Assembly (NCBI GenBank): GCA_017303635.1
Contig: JAFLCG010000010.1
Coordinates: forward strand, 62,001-126,000
DNA: 64,000 nucleotides
Reading direction: 5' to 3'
From: Anaerolineae bacterium
GTDB taxonomy: Bacteria; Chloroflexota; Anaerolineae; Aggregatilineales; Phototrophicaceae
Of the stretch, positions 1 through 6,926 are shown one piece after another. The position numbers and the translations under genes were made by a program. The notes below the pieces were generated by a model, which did no database searches, was not told the DNA's origin, and was given only the letters and a program-made list of their open reading frames with translations. Every line of letters begins with the position of its first letter. The stretch's first letter is position 1.

Positions 1-416
1 CCGATGTAGCTGATATCCGATCCCAGTGGCCCCATGCTGAAGGGGATGACATACATCGTCCGGCCCTTCATGCAACCGGTGAAGAGATCATCGAGGATGA
101 CATGCATCTCACGTGGGTCCATCCAGTTGTTGGTCGGACCGGCATCACCCTTGCTGACCGAACAGATATAGGTGCGATCTTCGACGCGGGCGACATCGCT
201 TGGATGAGAGCGCGCCAGGAAGCTGTTCGGGCGCTTTTCCGGGTTCAGCGGAATGAAGGTTCCACCCTCAACCAGTCGGGTACACATGCTCTGATACTCG
301 GCTTCAGAACCGTCACACCAGTAAACAGAGTCCGGTTGGCAACGCTCTGCCATGGTGTTCACCCACTGGCGCAATCCATCGTGTTTGAGGTTGGCGGGGA
401 ACTGGATCGTGGGCAT
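1..416 (-). CDS. pckG: Phosphoenolpyruvate carboxykinase (GTP), N-terminal part (runs off window)
   Basis: Cytosolic gluconeogenic enzyme that converts oxaloacetate and GTP to PEP, GDP and CO2. The reverse strand translates from ATG 416 as MPTIQFPANL and continues to the window edge. It contains NNWMDPREM and GCMKGRTMYVIPFSMGP, which are diagnostic of the GTP-type family (the ATP-type family differs). The start is set by GGAGG six bases upstream (422-426); an overlapping ATG at 421 is out of frame. About 138 of roughly 600 residues lie in the window. It is divergent from the gene at 581. Confidence 0.93.
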   Translation of the reverse strand, partial: MPTIQFPANLKHDGLRQWVNTMAERCQPDSVYWCDGSEAEYQSMCTRLVEGGTFIPLNPEKRPNSFLARSHPSDVARVEDRTYICSVSKGDAGPTNNWMDPREMHVILDDLFTGCMKGRTMYVIPFSMGPLGSDISYI

Positions 417-540
417 TTCATGCCTCCATGTTGTTTTCTTTTGACCATCGTGAGTCTATCGTTTTTTGGGGCGCATTAACACCTGAAAGCTTACACCCAT
501 TAGAGGTGACAATTGTTCAAAACCGCTTCGCTAGGTTCGT

Positions 541-546
541 TATAAT
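541..546 (+). promoter_or_regulatory. Candidate -10 box for the GGCT-like gene
   Basis: A perfect TATAAT lies 35 bases upstream of the ATG at 581. A good -35 at 17 bases is missing: TTGTTC at 513-518 is 22 bases away. The assignment therefore rests on the -10 alone. Confidence 0.4.
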
Positions 547-580
547 GGGTGGTATTGCATACTCAGATGGAGGCCCGATC

Positions 581-880
581 ATGGAACGGCTTTTTGTTTA
601 CGGTACCTTACGGGATCCCTTGGTTCAAATCCGGGTGATCGGGCGCACGGCAACCGGCAGTATCGATTTTCTGGATGGCTACCAGCGTGGCACCATCAAG
701 CTAGGTGAGCGGGAATACCCCATTCTGGATGCCGCAGCCAGTGATAACTATGTGGAAGGTCTGGTGCTGGAAGTTTCTACTGATGAACTACAACGCTTGG
801 ATATCTACGAAACTTCAGCGTATCGCCGTATCCGTGTGAGCTTGCGCTCCGGGGGTGAGGCCTGGACGTATGCGCGGTGA
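581..880 (+). CDS. Gamma-glutamylcyclotransferase-like (GGCT/AIG2 fold) protein
   Basis: Small 99-residue cytosolic protein starting MERLFVYGTLRDP. The YGTL motif near the N-terminus is the substrate-binding loop of the GGCT/AIG2 family, and the end (YVEGLVLEV, then LQRLDIYE, then YRR) matches the family's GxV...LD.YE pattern. Family members act on gamma-glutamyl amines or peptides; the substrate here is unknown. The reading frame is open upstream to 428, but the start at 581 is preferred because it has GGAGG about eight bases upstream and the fold begins there. Confidence 0.8.
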   Translation: MERLFVYGTLRDPLVQIRVIGRTATGSIDFLDGYQRGTIKLGEREYPILDAAASDNYVEGLVLEVSTDELQRLDIYETSAYRRIRVSLRSGGEAWTYAR

Positions 881-945
881 GCACTTGCTTCTGAATGCTG
901 TTCTTGACGACGGCCTTGTCACTCTGTGATAGCTTTTCCGCCGTC

Positions 946-973
946 TTGACTTCAAGCGCTGCTCTGCTAGAAT
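946..973 (+). promoter_or_regulatory. Promoter of the rpsB-tsf operon
   Basis: TTGACT (946-951) and TAGAAT (968-973) are separated by 16 bases, a near-consensus sigma-70 pair. Transcription would start near 980, giving a leader of about 110 bases before rpsB. Confidence 0.75.
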
Positions 974-981
974 GCCATTGG

Positions 982-1061
982 GGTCGCTTGGCGACCTACT
1001 TTCACACGTCTGGATGCCGCTGTGTTCCTTGAAACAGGTGTAGTGGCTGATGAAAGACGTG
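982..1061 (+). ncRNA. Structured 5' leader of rpsB (candidate S2 autoregulatory element)
   Basis: The leader begins with a hairpin GGTCGC-TTG-GCGACC (982-996). Next comes a long-range helix CACGTCT (1005-1011) with AGACGTG (1055-1061) that encloses smaller pairings such as CCGCT/AGTGG. An alternative helix TTTCA (1000-1004) with TGAAA (1051-1055) competes with it. rpsB leaders that bind S2 are known in several phyla; assigning that role here is inference from position and pairing. Confidence 0.5.
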
Positions 1062-1091
1062 ATCGCTCAAACACACACAGGAGTATGATTT

Positions 1092-1940
1092 ATGCCTTCC
1101 GAGGTCTCTCTTAAGACCCTCCTCGAAACGGGTGTGCATTTCGGTCACCGCACCCCGCGTTGGAACCCGAAGATGGCTCCGTTCATCTTCACTGAACGCA
1201 ATGGGATTCACATCCTTGATCTCCAGCAGACCCTCGCTAATCTGAACCAGGCCTTTGACATGATCCGCGACATGGTCGCTGCCGGTAAGGTGGTGCTGTT
1301 CGTTGGTACCAAGCGCCAGGCAATGGAGACCATTCAGGTGGAAGCCGATCGCTGCAAGATGCCCTATGTCAATCAGCGTTGGTTGGGTGGCACCTTGACC
1401 AATTGGAAGACGATTCGTGACCGTATCGAAACCCTGAAGAAGCTGGAACGTCGCCGCGACTCCGGTGAGTTTGAACTACTCACCAAGAAGGAAGCGCTGG
1501 TCATGAACCGCAAGATCGAAAAGCTTCAGGAACGCCTCGGCGGTATCCGTGAGATGAAGCGCCTGCCGGATATGCTCATCGTAGTTGATACCATCCGTGA
1601 ATCCACTGCCTTGAAAGAAGCCAATACCCTGGGTATCCCGGTACTGGCGTTGGCTGATACCAACTCAGACCCCGATGTGATTGACTATATCGTTCCCGCC
1701 AATGATGATGCCGTGCGGGCTATCAAGTTGATGGTTGCGACCCTGGCTGACGCGGTGATCGAAGGGCAGATGATGCGTAAGGGTGATGCTGAAGATGGTG
1801 CCGATGTCACCATGGAAAACGCTAACTTCGACGCTTATGACAAAGATGAAGAAGAAGTGAGTGATGAAGCCTACCTCGGTGCTTCGACACTTGCCAAACT
1901 GCGCGATGCCAACCTGTTCACGGATGAGGAAGAGAAGTAA
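1092..1940 (+). CDS. rpsB: 30S ribosomal protein S2
   Basis: Structural component of the small ribosomal subunit, 282 residues. The N-terminal half carries the hallmark HFGHRTPRWNPKM and VNQRWLGGTLTNW segments, followed by the conserved DTNSDPD...IPANDDA segment. The last 45 residues are a strongly acidic tail (runs of D and E), longer than in many homologues. AGGAG lies eight bases before the ATG. It is first in the operon and only two bases separate it from tsf, so both are co-translated. Expression is probably feedback-controlled through the structured leader. Confidence 0.97.
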   Translation: MPSEVSLKTLLETGVHFGHRTPRWNPKMAPFIFTERNGIHILDLQQTLANLNQAFDMIRDMVAAGKVVLFVGTKRQAMETIQVEADRCKMPYVNQRWLGGTLTNWKTIRDRIETLKKLERRRDSGEFELLTKKEALVMNRKIEKLQERLGGIREMKRLPDMLIVVDTIRESTALKEANTLGIPVLALADTNSDPDVIDYIVPANDDAVRAIKLMVATLADAVIEGQMMRKGDAEDGADVTMENANFDAYDKDEEEVSDEAYLGASTLAKLRDANLFTDEEEK

Positions 1941-1942
1941 AC

Positions 1943-2575
1943 ATGGCGGAAATCACTGCACAAATGGTCAAGGACCTGCGCGAATCTACCGGCGCTGGTC
2001 CCTTGGATTGCAAAAAGGCGCTTACTGAGAATAATGGCGATTTTGCCAAAGCTCAGGAGTGGCTGCGCGAAAAAGGTCTCTCTAAGGCTGCCAAGAAGCT
2101 CGGCGCCGGCCGTACCATGAATGAAGGCCTCATTCAGATTTACGCGCATCACAATAAGCGACTGGGTGTGATGGTCGAAGTCAACTGCGAGACGGATTTT
2201 GTAGCGAATACCGACAAGTTCAAGGAATTTGCCTACAATGTCAGCCTGCAAATCGCTAATCTCAGCCCACAGTACGTCCGCCGCGAAGATATTCCCGCGG
2301 AAGTGGTTGAGAAGGAACGCGAGACTCAGAAGGCAATTGCCCTCAATGAAGGTAAGAAGCCTGAATTCGTTGATAAAGTGATCGACGGACGGATGGAGAA
2401 GTTCTACGAAGAACTGGTGCTCATGGAGCAGAAGTTCATCAAGGACGATAGCAAGACCATCGCCAAAATGCTTCAGGAGACCGTTGCTGAATTGGGTGAG
2501 AGTATCCAGATCCGCCGCTTCTCCCGTTTCGCTCTCGGCGAAGTGCTGGGCGGCGCGGAGGAAAGCGCGGAGTGA
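1943..2575 (+). CDS. tsf: Elongation factor Ts
   Basis: Guanine-nucleotide exchange factor for EF-Tu, 210 residues. The N-terminal UBA-like module (VKDLRESTGAGPLDCKKAL) is followed by the TDFV exchange motif in VNCETDFVANTDKF. The protein is the short EF-Ts form with one dimerisation subdomain, unlike the roughly 280-residue E. coli protein. The ribosome binding site is a purine run within the last codons of rpsB. It ends the first transcription unit, with a terminator 55 bases downstream. Confidence 0.96.
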   Translation: MAEITAQMVKDLRESTGAGPLDCKKALTENNGDFAKAQEWLREKGLSKAAKKLGAGRTMNEGLIQIYAHHNKRLGVMVEVNCETDFVANTDKFKEFAYNVSLQIANLSPQYVRREDIPAEVVEKERETQKAIALNEGKKPEFVDKVIDGRMEKFYEELVLMEQKFIKDDSKTIAKMLQETVAELGESIQIRRFSRFALGEVLGGAEESAE

Positions 2576-2629
2576 TCCGGCGGCACTGTCGGCTTGATAA
2601 TTCCGTTTGTACCGTTGGGGTGCAAGCGC

Positions 2630-2660
2630 AGGGATTAGCTTTTGCTAGTCCCTTTTTTTT
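2630..2660 (+). terminator. Rho-independent terminator after tsf
   Basis: Ten-base-pair stem AGGGATTAGC (2630-2639), loop TTTT, GCTAGTCCCT (2644-2653), then an uninterrupted T run to 2660. It separates rpsB-tsf from pyrH. Confidence 0.9.
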
Positions 2661-2703
2661 GCCACCATCCGTTAGGCTCCCCCCAGGTGCCTATTGATAG
2701 TAG

Positions 2704-2723
2704 GGACGTGCCGTTGCGCGTCC
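2704..2723 (+). repeat. REP-like palindrome (GGACGTGC/GCGCGTCC)
   Basis: GGACGTGC-CGTT-GCGCGTCC makes an 8-bp stem (one G-T pair) with a 4-base loop, preceded by GTAG. It is a member of the dispersed GTAGGG(C/A)CG palindrome family seen elsewhere in the window, placed between the tsf terminator and pyrH. Confidence 0.6.
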
Positions 2724-2765
2724 GTCTGCGATTGTGCTTGACCTATGTATCCATTAGGAGGAACC

Positions 2766-3506
2766 ATGGCCCAGAATGGAACACAACCCGCCGCCTATAA
2801 GCGAATCATTCTCAAACTCAGTGGTGAAGCCCTGGCCGGGCCGCAAGGCTTCGGTATTGACACCGATAGTGCGGCTTTTATCGCCCACCGTATCAAACAA
2901 TTGCACGATCTCGATCTTCAGATTGGCATTGTCGTTGGTGCGGGCAATCTGTGGCGTGGCAGCATGGGGGTCAGCCGCGGCATGGACCAAAGTACGGCAG
3001 ATCATATGGGTATGATCGGTACGGTGATGAACGGCCTCGCTTTGCAGGATGCCCTCGAACGGGATGGGGTCAAAACCCGGGTACAGACCGCTGTCCAGAT
3101 GAACACGGTTGCCGAACCCTATATCCGGTTGCGAGCGATCCGCCATATGGAAAAAGGCCGCGTAGTCATCATTGCGGGGGGTACGGGTAATCCCTATTTC
3201 ACCACCGATACGGCTGCTGCCCTACGGGCAAAAGAACTGAATGCCGACATTGTCATCAAGGCGACCAAGGTTAATGGTGTCTACTCGGCTGACCCTAAGA
3301 AAGACCCGAATGCAACTCGCTTCGACCGCCTGGATTACGAAACCGTCTTGCAGAAACGCTATGCGGTCATGGATATGACGGCCTTTGCGCTCTGCCAGGA
3401 TAACAATTTACCCATTCTGGTGGTCGATTTCTGGGCTGAAGGCGATTTACTGAAGGCTGTCCAGGGAGACCACAGTGTCGGTACGCTGATTTCCAATCAG
3501 GTGTGA
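2766..3506 (+). CDS. pyrH: UMP kinase
   Basis: Amino-acid-kinase-fold enzyme phosphorylating UMP to UDP with ATP, 246 residues, the usual length for the hexameric bacterial enzyme. Visible motifs are KLSGEAL near the N-terminus, the GAGN nucleotide loop, GGTGNPYFTTDTAA and KATKVNGVYSADP. The start with MAQNG is chosen because AGGAGG (2756-2761) precedes it; an in-frame codon at 2745 lacks a site. It follows rpsB-tsf as in many bacteria, but the usual next gene frr is absent and pncC follows with a one-base overlap. Confidence 0.96.
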   Translation: MAQNGTQPAAYKRIILKLSGEALAGPQGFGIDTDSAAFIAHRIKQLHDLDLQIGIVVGAGNLWRGSMGVSRGMDQSTADHMGMIGTVMNGLALQDALERDGVKTRVQTAVQMNTVAEPYIRLRAIRHMEKGRVVIIAGGTGNPYFTTDTAAALRAKELNADIVIKATKVNGVYSADPKKDPNATRFDRLDYETVLQKRYAVMDMTAFALCQDNNLPILVVDFWAEGDLLKAVQGDHSVGTLISNQV

Positions 3507-3985
3507 TGATGGATGACTCCCTCGAAGCCCGTGTAGGGCGGGCACTCATGGCCCGAAGTTGGACCCTTGCTGCCGCCGAGTCCTGTACTGGGGGCTTTCT
3601 GCTCAGCCGACTAACCGATATTCCCGGTAGCTCGCGCTATGTTCTGGGCGGGATAGTGTCCTATTCAAATGCGGTCAAGCAGGCGCAGCTTGGTGTCAGT
3701 GAACGCAGTTTGATCGAGTATGGCGCTGTCAGCGAAGTAGTGGCGCGGGAAATGGCGGTTGGGGTCAAGCATCTGTTGGGAGTTGATATAGCAGTGAGTA
3801 TCACTGGGATTGCCGGCCCGGATGGTGGCACGCCGGAAAAACCGGTTGGCTTGACCTATATCGGTCTTGCGGGACCCGGCGAGCAGGTTGCTGTACGCCG
3901 CTTTGTCTGGACCGGTGACCGGGTTGGTAATAAAGTCTCGAGTACCACGGCTGCTTTAGAGTGGTTGCTGGAAGTCTCTCGATAA
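3506..3985 (+). CDS. pncC: Nicotinamide-nucleotide amidohydrolase (CinA C-terminal domain type)
   Basis: Stand-alone CinA-C domain of 159 residues that deamidates NMN to nicotinic acid mononucleotide in pyridine nucleotide salvage. Family signatures are AAAESCTGGFLLSRLTDIPGSS and SITGIAGPDGGTPEKPVGLTYIG. It lacks the N-terminal MoaB-like domain of full CinA. Three consecutive possible starts (GTG 3503, ATG 3506, ATG 3509) overlap the pyrH stop; ATG 3506 shares one base with it, so translation is probably coupled. Confidence 0.88.
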   Translation: MMDDSLEARVGRALMARSWTLAAAESCTGGFLLSRLTDIPGSSRYVLGGIVSYSNAVKQAQLGVSERSLIEYGAVSEVVAREMAVGVKHLLGVDIAVSITGIAGPDGGTPEKPVGLTYIGLAGPGEQVAVRRFVWTGDRVGNKVSSTTAALEWLLEVSR

Positions 3986-4012
3986 GCCATAGTCAGATGG
4001 TAAAGTTCGGTA

Positions 4013-4032
4013 GGACGCGCAACAGCGCGTCC
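4013..4032 (+). repeat. REP-like palindrome (GGACGCGC/GCGCGTCC)
   Basis: Perfect 8-bp stem GGACGCGC-AACA-GCGCGTCC preceded by GGTA, between the convergent pncC and HAD genes. Same family as the elements at 2704 and 12266. There is no T run, so it is not a clear terminator. Confidence 0.65.
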
Positions 4033-4110
4033 GCCTCATTTCTCCCTGGGCCAAATAAGCTCAATTCAGATCAACTGGCTGGTCGAAATCCATCACAGGC
4101 CATCAGCGAC

Positions 4111-4881
4111 CTAATTCCCATATCCCATCCAGGCCGTTTCCCACCGCTGCACGATGCTGGGCAGTTCTTGTAATGAGGCGATGATTGCGTCCGGTCGCGC
4201 TGTTTGATCCGGGGCATACGGGAAATGGCGTGCGCGGGTAAATGGATCAGCATGGGCGAGTGTGTGATGGAGTCCGATAGGTGTATGTTTCCAGACCACC
4301 TTAAACCCCTCATTGACGGGTGTACGGACATCATCTTCGTAGCTATCGCCGACCATAATCGTCAATTGGGATTTCTTAGGCCATTCTCCAAAAAACGCCG
4401 GATCTTTCTTGAGTACGTTGTGGGTATCGGGCGTCAGAATAGCGCGGAAGTACGGCGTTAATCCTAAGGCATCCAACACCGGTTGTTGATAGCGCCGTAG
4501 TCCTTTCGTTGCGACCACAAGCGCTCGATGTTCCTGGCTCAGTTTCTTTAGAACCTGGTCGCCTTGATCGAGGATGGAAGAATGAGTTGCCGCCTGTTCG
4601 CGTACGATGCTTTCACAACTCGCATGGATGACTGTTCCGAGTCTGGCCGCCACAGATTGCACAATATCATCCCAGTCCATGGCCTTTATAGCCGGGCAAT
4701 GGGCGTCGTTCTGTCGATGTCGGTTTTCTTCGGCAATCAGCCGGTACAGATGATCTACTGATTGACCGGAGCGTATCGAAAGCTCGCTGAGTACCACCGG
4801 CCAGACCGCACTTTCAAACGGGTTGACCATGATGGTGCCGTCGAGGTCGAAGAAGATGACGCTCTGAAATCGGCGTACCAT
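4111..4881 (-). CDS. HAD-superfamily hydrolase (phosphatase-like)
   Basis: Cytosolic 256-residue haloacid-dehalogenase-fold protein. Motif I is DLDGT at residues 12-16 (catalytic Asp nucleophile and acid), the motif III lysine is in LKKDPAFF, and motif IV is GDSYEDDV (Mg2+ ligands). The helical cap between residues 25 and 100 indicates a phosphoglycolate-phosphatase-like C1 enzyme; the substrate is not evident. AAAGGA lies five bases upstream of the ATG. It follows the DUF692-like gene by 17 bases on the same strand, so the two form an operon. Confidence 0.82.
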   Translation of the reverse strand: MVRRFQSVIFFDLDGTIMVNPFESAVWPVVLSELSIRSGQSVDHLYRLIAEENRHRQNDAHCPAIKAMDWDDIVQSVAARLGTVIHASCESIVREQAATHSSILDQGDQVLKKLSQEHRALVVATKGLRRYQQPVLDALGLTPYFRAILTPDTHNVLKKDPAFFGEWPKKSQLTIMVGDSYEDDVRTPVNEGFKVVWKHTPIGLHHTLAHADPFTRARHFPYAPDQTARPDAIIASLQELPSIVQRWETAWMGYGN

Positions 4882-4898
4882 AGTGTCCTTTAACGGAT

Positions 4899-5717
4899 TT
4901 AGGCCGTCACAAATTGGATGAGTTCACGTAATCGTGGCACATCCCGTTCCAGGACCGAGCGCTCACTGCGCCAGGCAAAATGGTCGCCGGTTCCACCGTA
5001 TTCTAACGCAACGGCCCAGGGTTCCGGCCATAGACCTTTGGCAATATGGTCAATTGCCCATTCTGCTAGGTTCCAGTCGTCTTCAGTCATCGGTAGGTGA
5101 TCGAGCAACCGGCCTTTCCCTTCATGATACTGAACCCCAGTGATATGGAGTTCACGTAGTCGGTGCAAAGGGAGTTGGCGAATATACTCACGCGGACTGT
5201 AACCAAGCTTATGGGCCGAGATACGGGCATGAGCCAGATCCAGTAACAATCCGACGTTCATCGTATTGACCACACTGCTGATGATCGTCGGTTCTAGTAC
5301 CAATCTTGGGATTTCCCAATCCGGGTCCCAGACGGCATTTTCGGCAATCACCCGCTCCGCTCCATACCGCAGCGTCAATTGGTCAAGATCCTGGAACATG
5401 GCTTCTGCCATGGCGGCACTGGTCTGGTCATCCAAAGACCCCAATGGTAAGTCCCCAAAGTCAGAATTGCGCGGTGCGAGATGCGTGTTGATGTAATACG
5501 TGGAAGTGGTTCGCAGGCGGTGGTCAATGACGTTCCAGCCTGTCTTTTCAAGATCGCCGCGGCCTGCCAGCATGGGGAAGTGGACGTAGACCGGCAGTTG
5601 CCGCGCAGCTGAGGAAATCATCTCAGGCCAGTGCGTGCTCTTATACAGGTCAAAATTGATTTTGCCTTCATCCAGCAGATCAGCCGCTTGTGGCGAGTAG
5701 TTGATAGCCAGTTTCAT
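4899..5717 (-). CDS. DUF692-like TIM-barrel protein (possible multinuclear iron enzyme or sugar isomerase-like)
   Basis: A 272-residue protein with the layout of xylose-isomerase-like TIM barrels. Candidate metal ligands fall at expected strand ends: H46 (VHFP), H79 (INTHL), E126 (IAEN), D160 and H163 (GLLLDLAHARISAH), H191 (ELHITG), D206-H207 (LDHLPM) and E239 (ALEYGG). The AHARISAHKLGYSPREYI and ELHITG...LLDHLPMTEDDW segments resemble DUF692 proteins, some of which (MbnB, TglH) are iron oxygenases modifying peptide cysteines. No precursor peptide gene is seen nearby, so a role in peptide modification is only a possibility. The alternative is a COG1082 sugar-phosphate isomerase. It is the first gene of an operon with a HAD phosphatase. 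Confidence 0.6.
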   Translation of the reverse strand: MKLAINYSPQAADLLDEGKINFDLYKSTHWPEMISSAARQLPVYVHFPMLAGRGDLEKTGWNVIDHRLRTTSTYYINTHLAPRNSDFGDLPLGSLDDQTSAAMAEAMFQDLDQLTLRYGAERVIAENAVWDPDWEIPRLVLEPTIISSVVNTMNVGLLLDLAHARISAHKLGYSPREYIRQLPLHRLRELHITGVQYHEGKGRLLDHLPMTEDDWNLAEWAIDHIAKGLWPEPWAVALEYGGTGDHFAWRSERSVLERDVPRLRELIQFVTA

Positions 5718-5795
5718 GGATGAGCACCCTTCTTGTCGCTAGATTGAGTGTAACATGAACTTTTTATCCTCTTCCTATAAGGATTATCAAGTGAT

Positions 5796-5812
5796 CTCAA
5801 TGGACTATTGAG
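5796..5812. promoter_or_regulatory. Dyad CTCAAT-GGACT-ATTGAG just upstream of a -10 box
   Basis: A 6-bp perfect inverted repeat with a 5-base centre ends eight bases before TATACT (5820-5825), the likely -10 of the FAD oxidoreductase gene at 5860. It occupies the -35/spacer region of the divergent intergenic segment, a usual operator position. The regulator is unknown. Confidence 0.35.
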
Positions 5813-5859
5813 GTCGTGTTATACTGCCCACCATCACGAACACCGAATGAGTTTATAAG

Positions 5860-6795
5860 ATGCCGGATATATTTATAATAGGTGGCGGTCTGAGTGGACT
5901 GTCCGCTGCCCTCGAATGTCAACGCCTCGGTCTAAGTTGCCGCCTGATTGAAGTGAAACCTCGACTGGGTGGCAGCCTTGCGACCGAAATCCTCGACGGC
6001 TGGAAGCTCGATCATGGGCCATTTGCCTTCAAGGAAGAAGCTGATTGGCACTTTTTGAGCGAATGGGGTCTGGATACTGACCTCTATAGCCTTTATCCCA
6101 ACAAGCGACCCGGGGGCCGCGTCGCTTTTCGCAGCGGTACTCAAGCCCTGATCGATGCGCTCAGTCGATCATTGACGATCCCGGTTATTCATCGAATGGC
6201 TGTCAGCAGTATTGGCGAAATTGATGGTCACTATACCCTGTGTCTTGAAAATGGGTTGATGTGGGAAGCTGCTGGCGTGATAGTGGCTGCTCCGGCCCGT
6301 TTTGCGGAACGGATGTTTCGGACGTTGGTACCTGAACTCAGTCGTAGTTTCTTTGATTACGCCTACGATACGATTACTCGCCTGGCGCTGGGCTTTCGCA
6401 AAACCGACCTTCCTGAACCCGGTCGTGCCGCCTGGGATATGAGCTTCCCATCCTACGATTATACCGATCATCCTGATCGTGTTCCTCCCGATCACTGGCT
6501 CTTACAAATCGGTGTGCGCTATCCTCTCCATCAAACTTCACCTGACCAGATCATGTCAGTGCTAAGGCGGGACTTTAAGTGGCAGGCCGAGCCTTTGATT
6601 CAACGAATGAGCTACTGGCCGGAAGCCGACCCCATTCCGCCGCATCATGCTTCTTTTCCTGGGCAGATGGAAGTGCTTATGGGCTTGCTCCCCGCCCGAA
6701 TCGCGTTGGCTGGCAGTGATTATGCGGGTACTGATCTGGCTTCCCGGATGGAGTCTGGACGAGCAGCAGCCAGAAAAGTCGCTTCCGGCCTATAG
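5860..6795 (+). CDS. FAD-dependent amine-oxidase-like oxidoreductase
   Basis: Rossmann-fold flavoprotein of 311 residues starting MPDIFIIGGGLSGLSAALE, the GxGxxG dinucleotide-binding motif, followed by an acidic residue at the end of strand 2 (IEVKPRLGGS). The C-terminal LAGSDYAGTDLASRMESGRAAA is the second FAD-contact segment of the amine oxidase / protoporphyrinogen oxidase family. It is shorter than typical protoporphyrinogen oxidases (about 450 residues), so the substrate domain is reduced and the reaction is unassigned. It reads divergently from the DUF692-like operon. Confidence 0.75.
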   Translation: MPDIFIIGGGLSGLSAALECQRLGLSCRLIEVKPRLGGSLATEILDGWKLDHGPFAFKEEADWHFLSEWGLDTDLYSLYPNKRPGGRVAFRSGTQALIDALSRSLTIPVIHRMAVSSIGEIDGHYTLCLENGLMWEAAGVIVAAPARFAERMFRTLVPELSRSFFDYAYDTITRLALGFRKTDLPEPGRAAWDMSFPSYDYTDHPDRVPPDHWLLQIGVRYPLHQTSPDQIMSVLRRDFKWQAEPLIQRMSYWPEADPIPPHHASFPGQMEVLMGLLPARIALAGSDYAGTDLASRMESGRAAARKVASGL

Positions 6796-6818
6796 CCAAT
6801 CGCTCGCCGTGGTTGAAC

Positions 6819-6848
6819 TTGTGCTGCTACCAATACGTAGTTTATGCT
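6819..6848 (+). promoter_or_regulatory. Candidate promoter of the MFS gene
   Basis: TTGTGC (6819-6824) and TATGCT (6843-6848) are 18 bases apart, about 80 bases before the MFS start. The match to consensus is moderate. Confidence 0.35.
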
Positions 6849-6926
6849 ACGCCTTGAGCTTAAGCCGATTCCTATCGTTGGCCGGGGATCACTGGCACTT
6901 TTTACCTGACGAAAAGAGTACCCTTC

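Noticed and set aside
102..479. Open frame on the + strand at the left edge
   Set aside because: It is antisense to the strongly recognisable PEP carboxykinase start on the minus strand.
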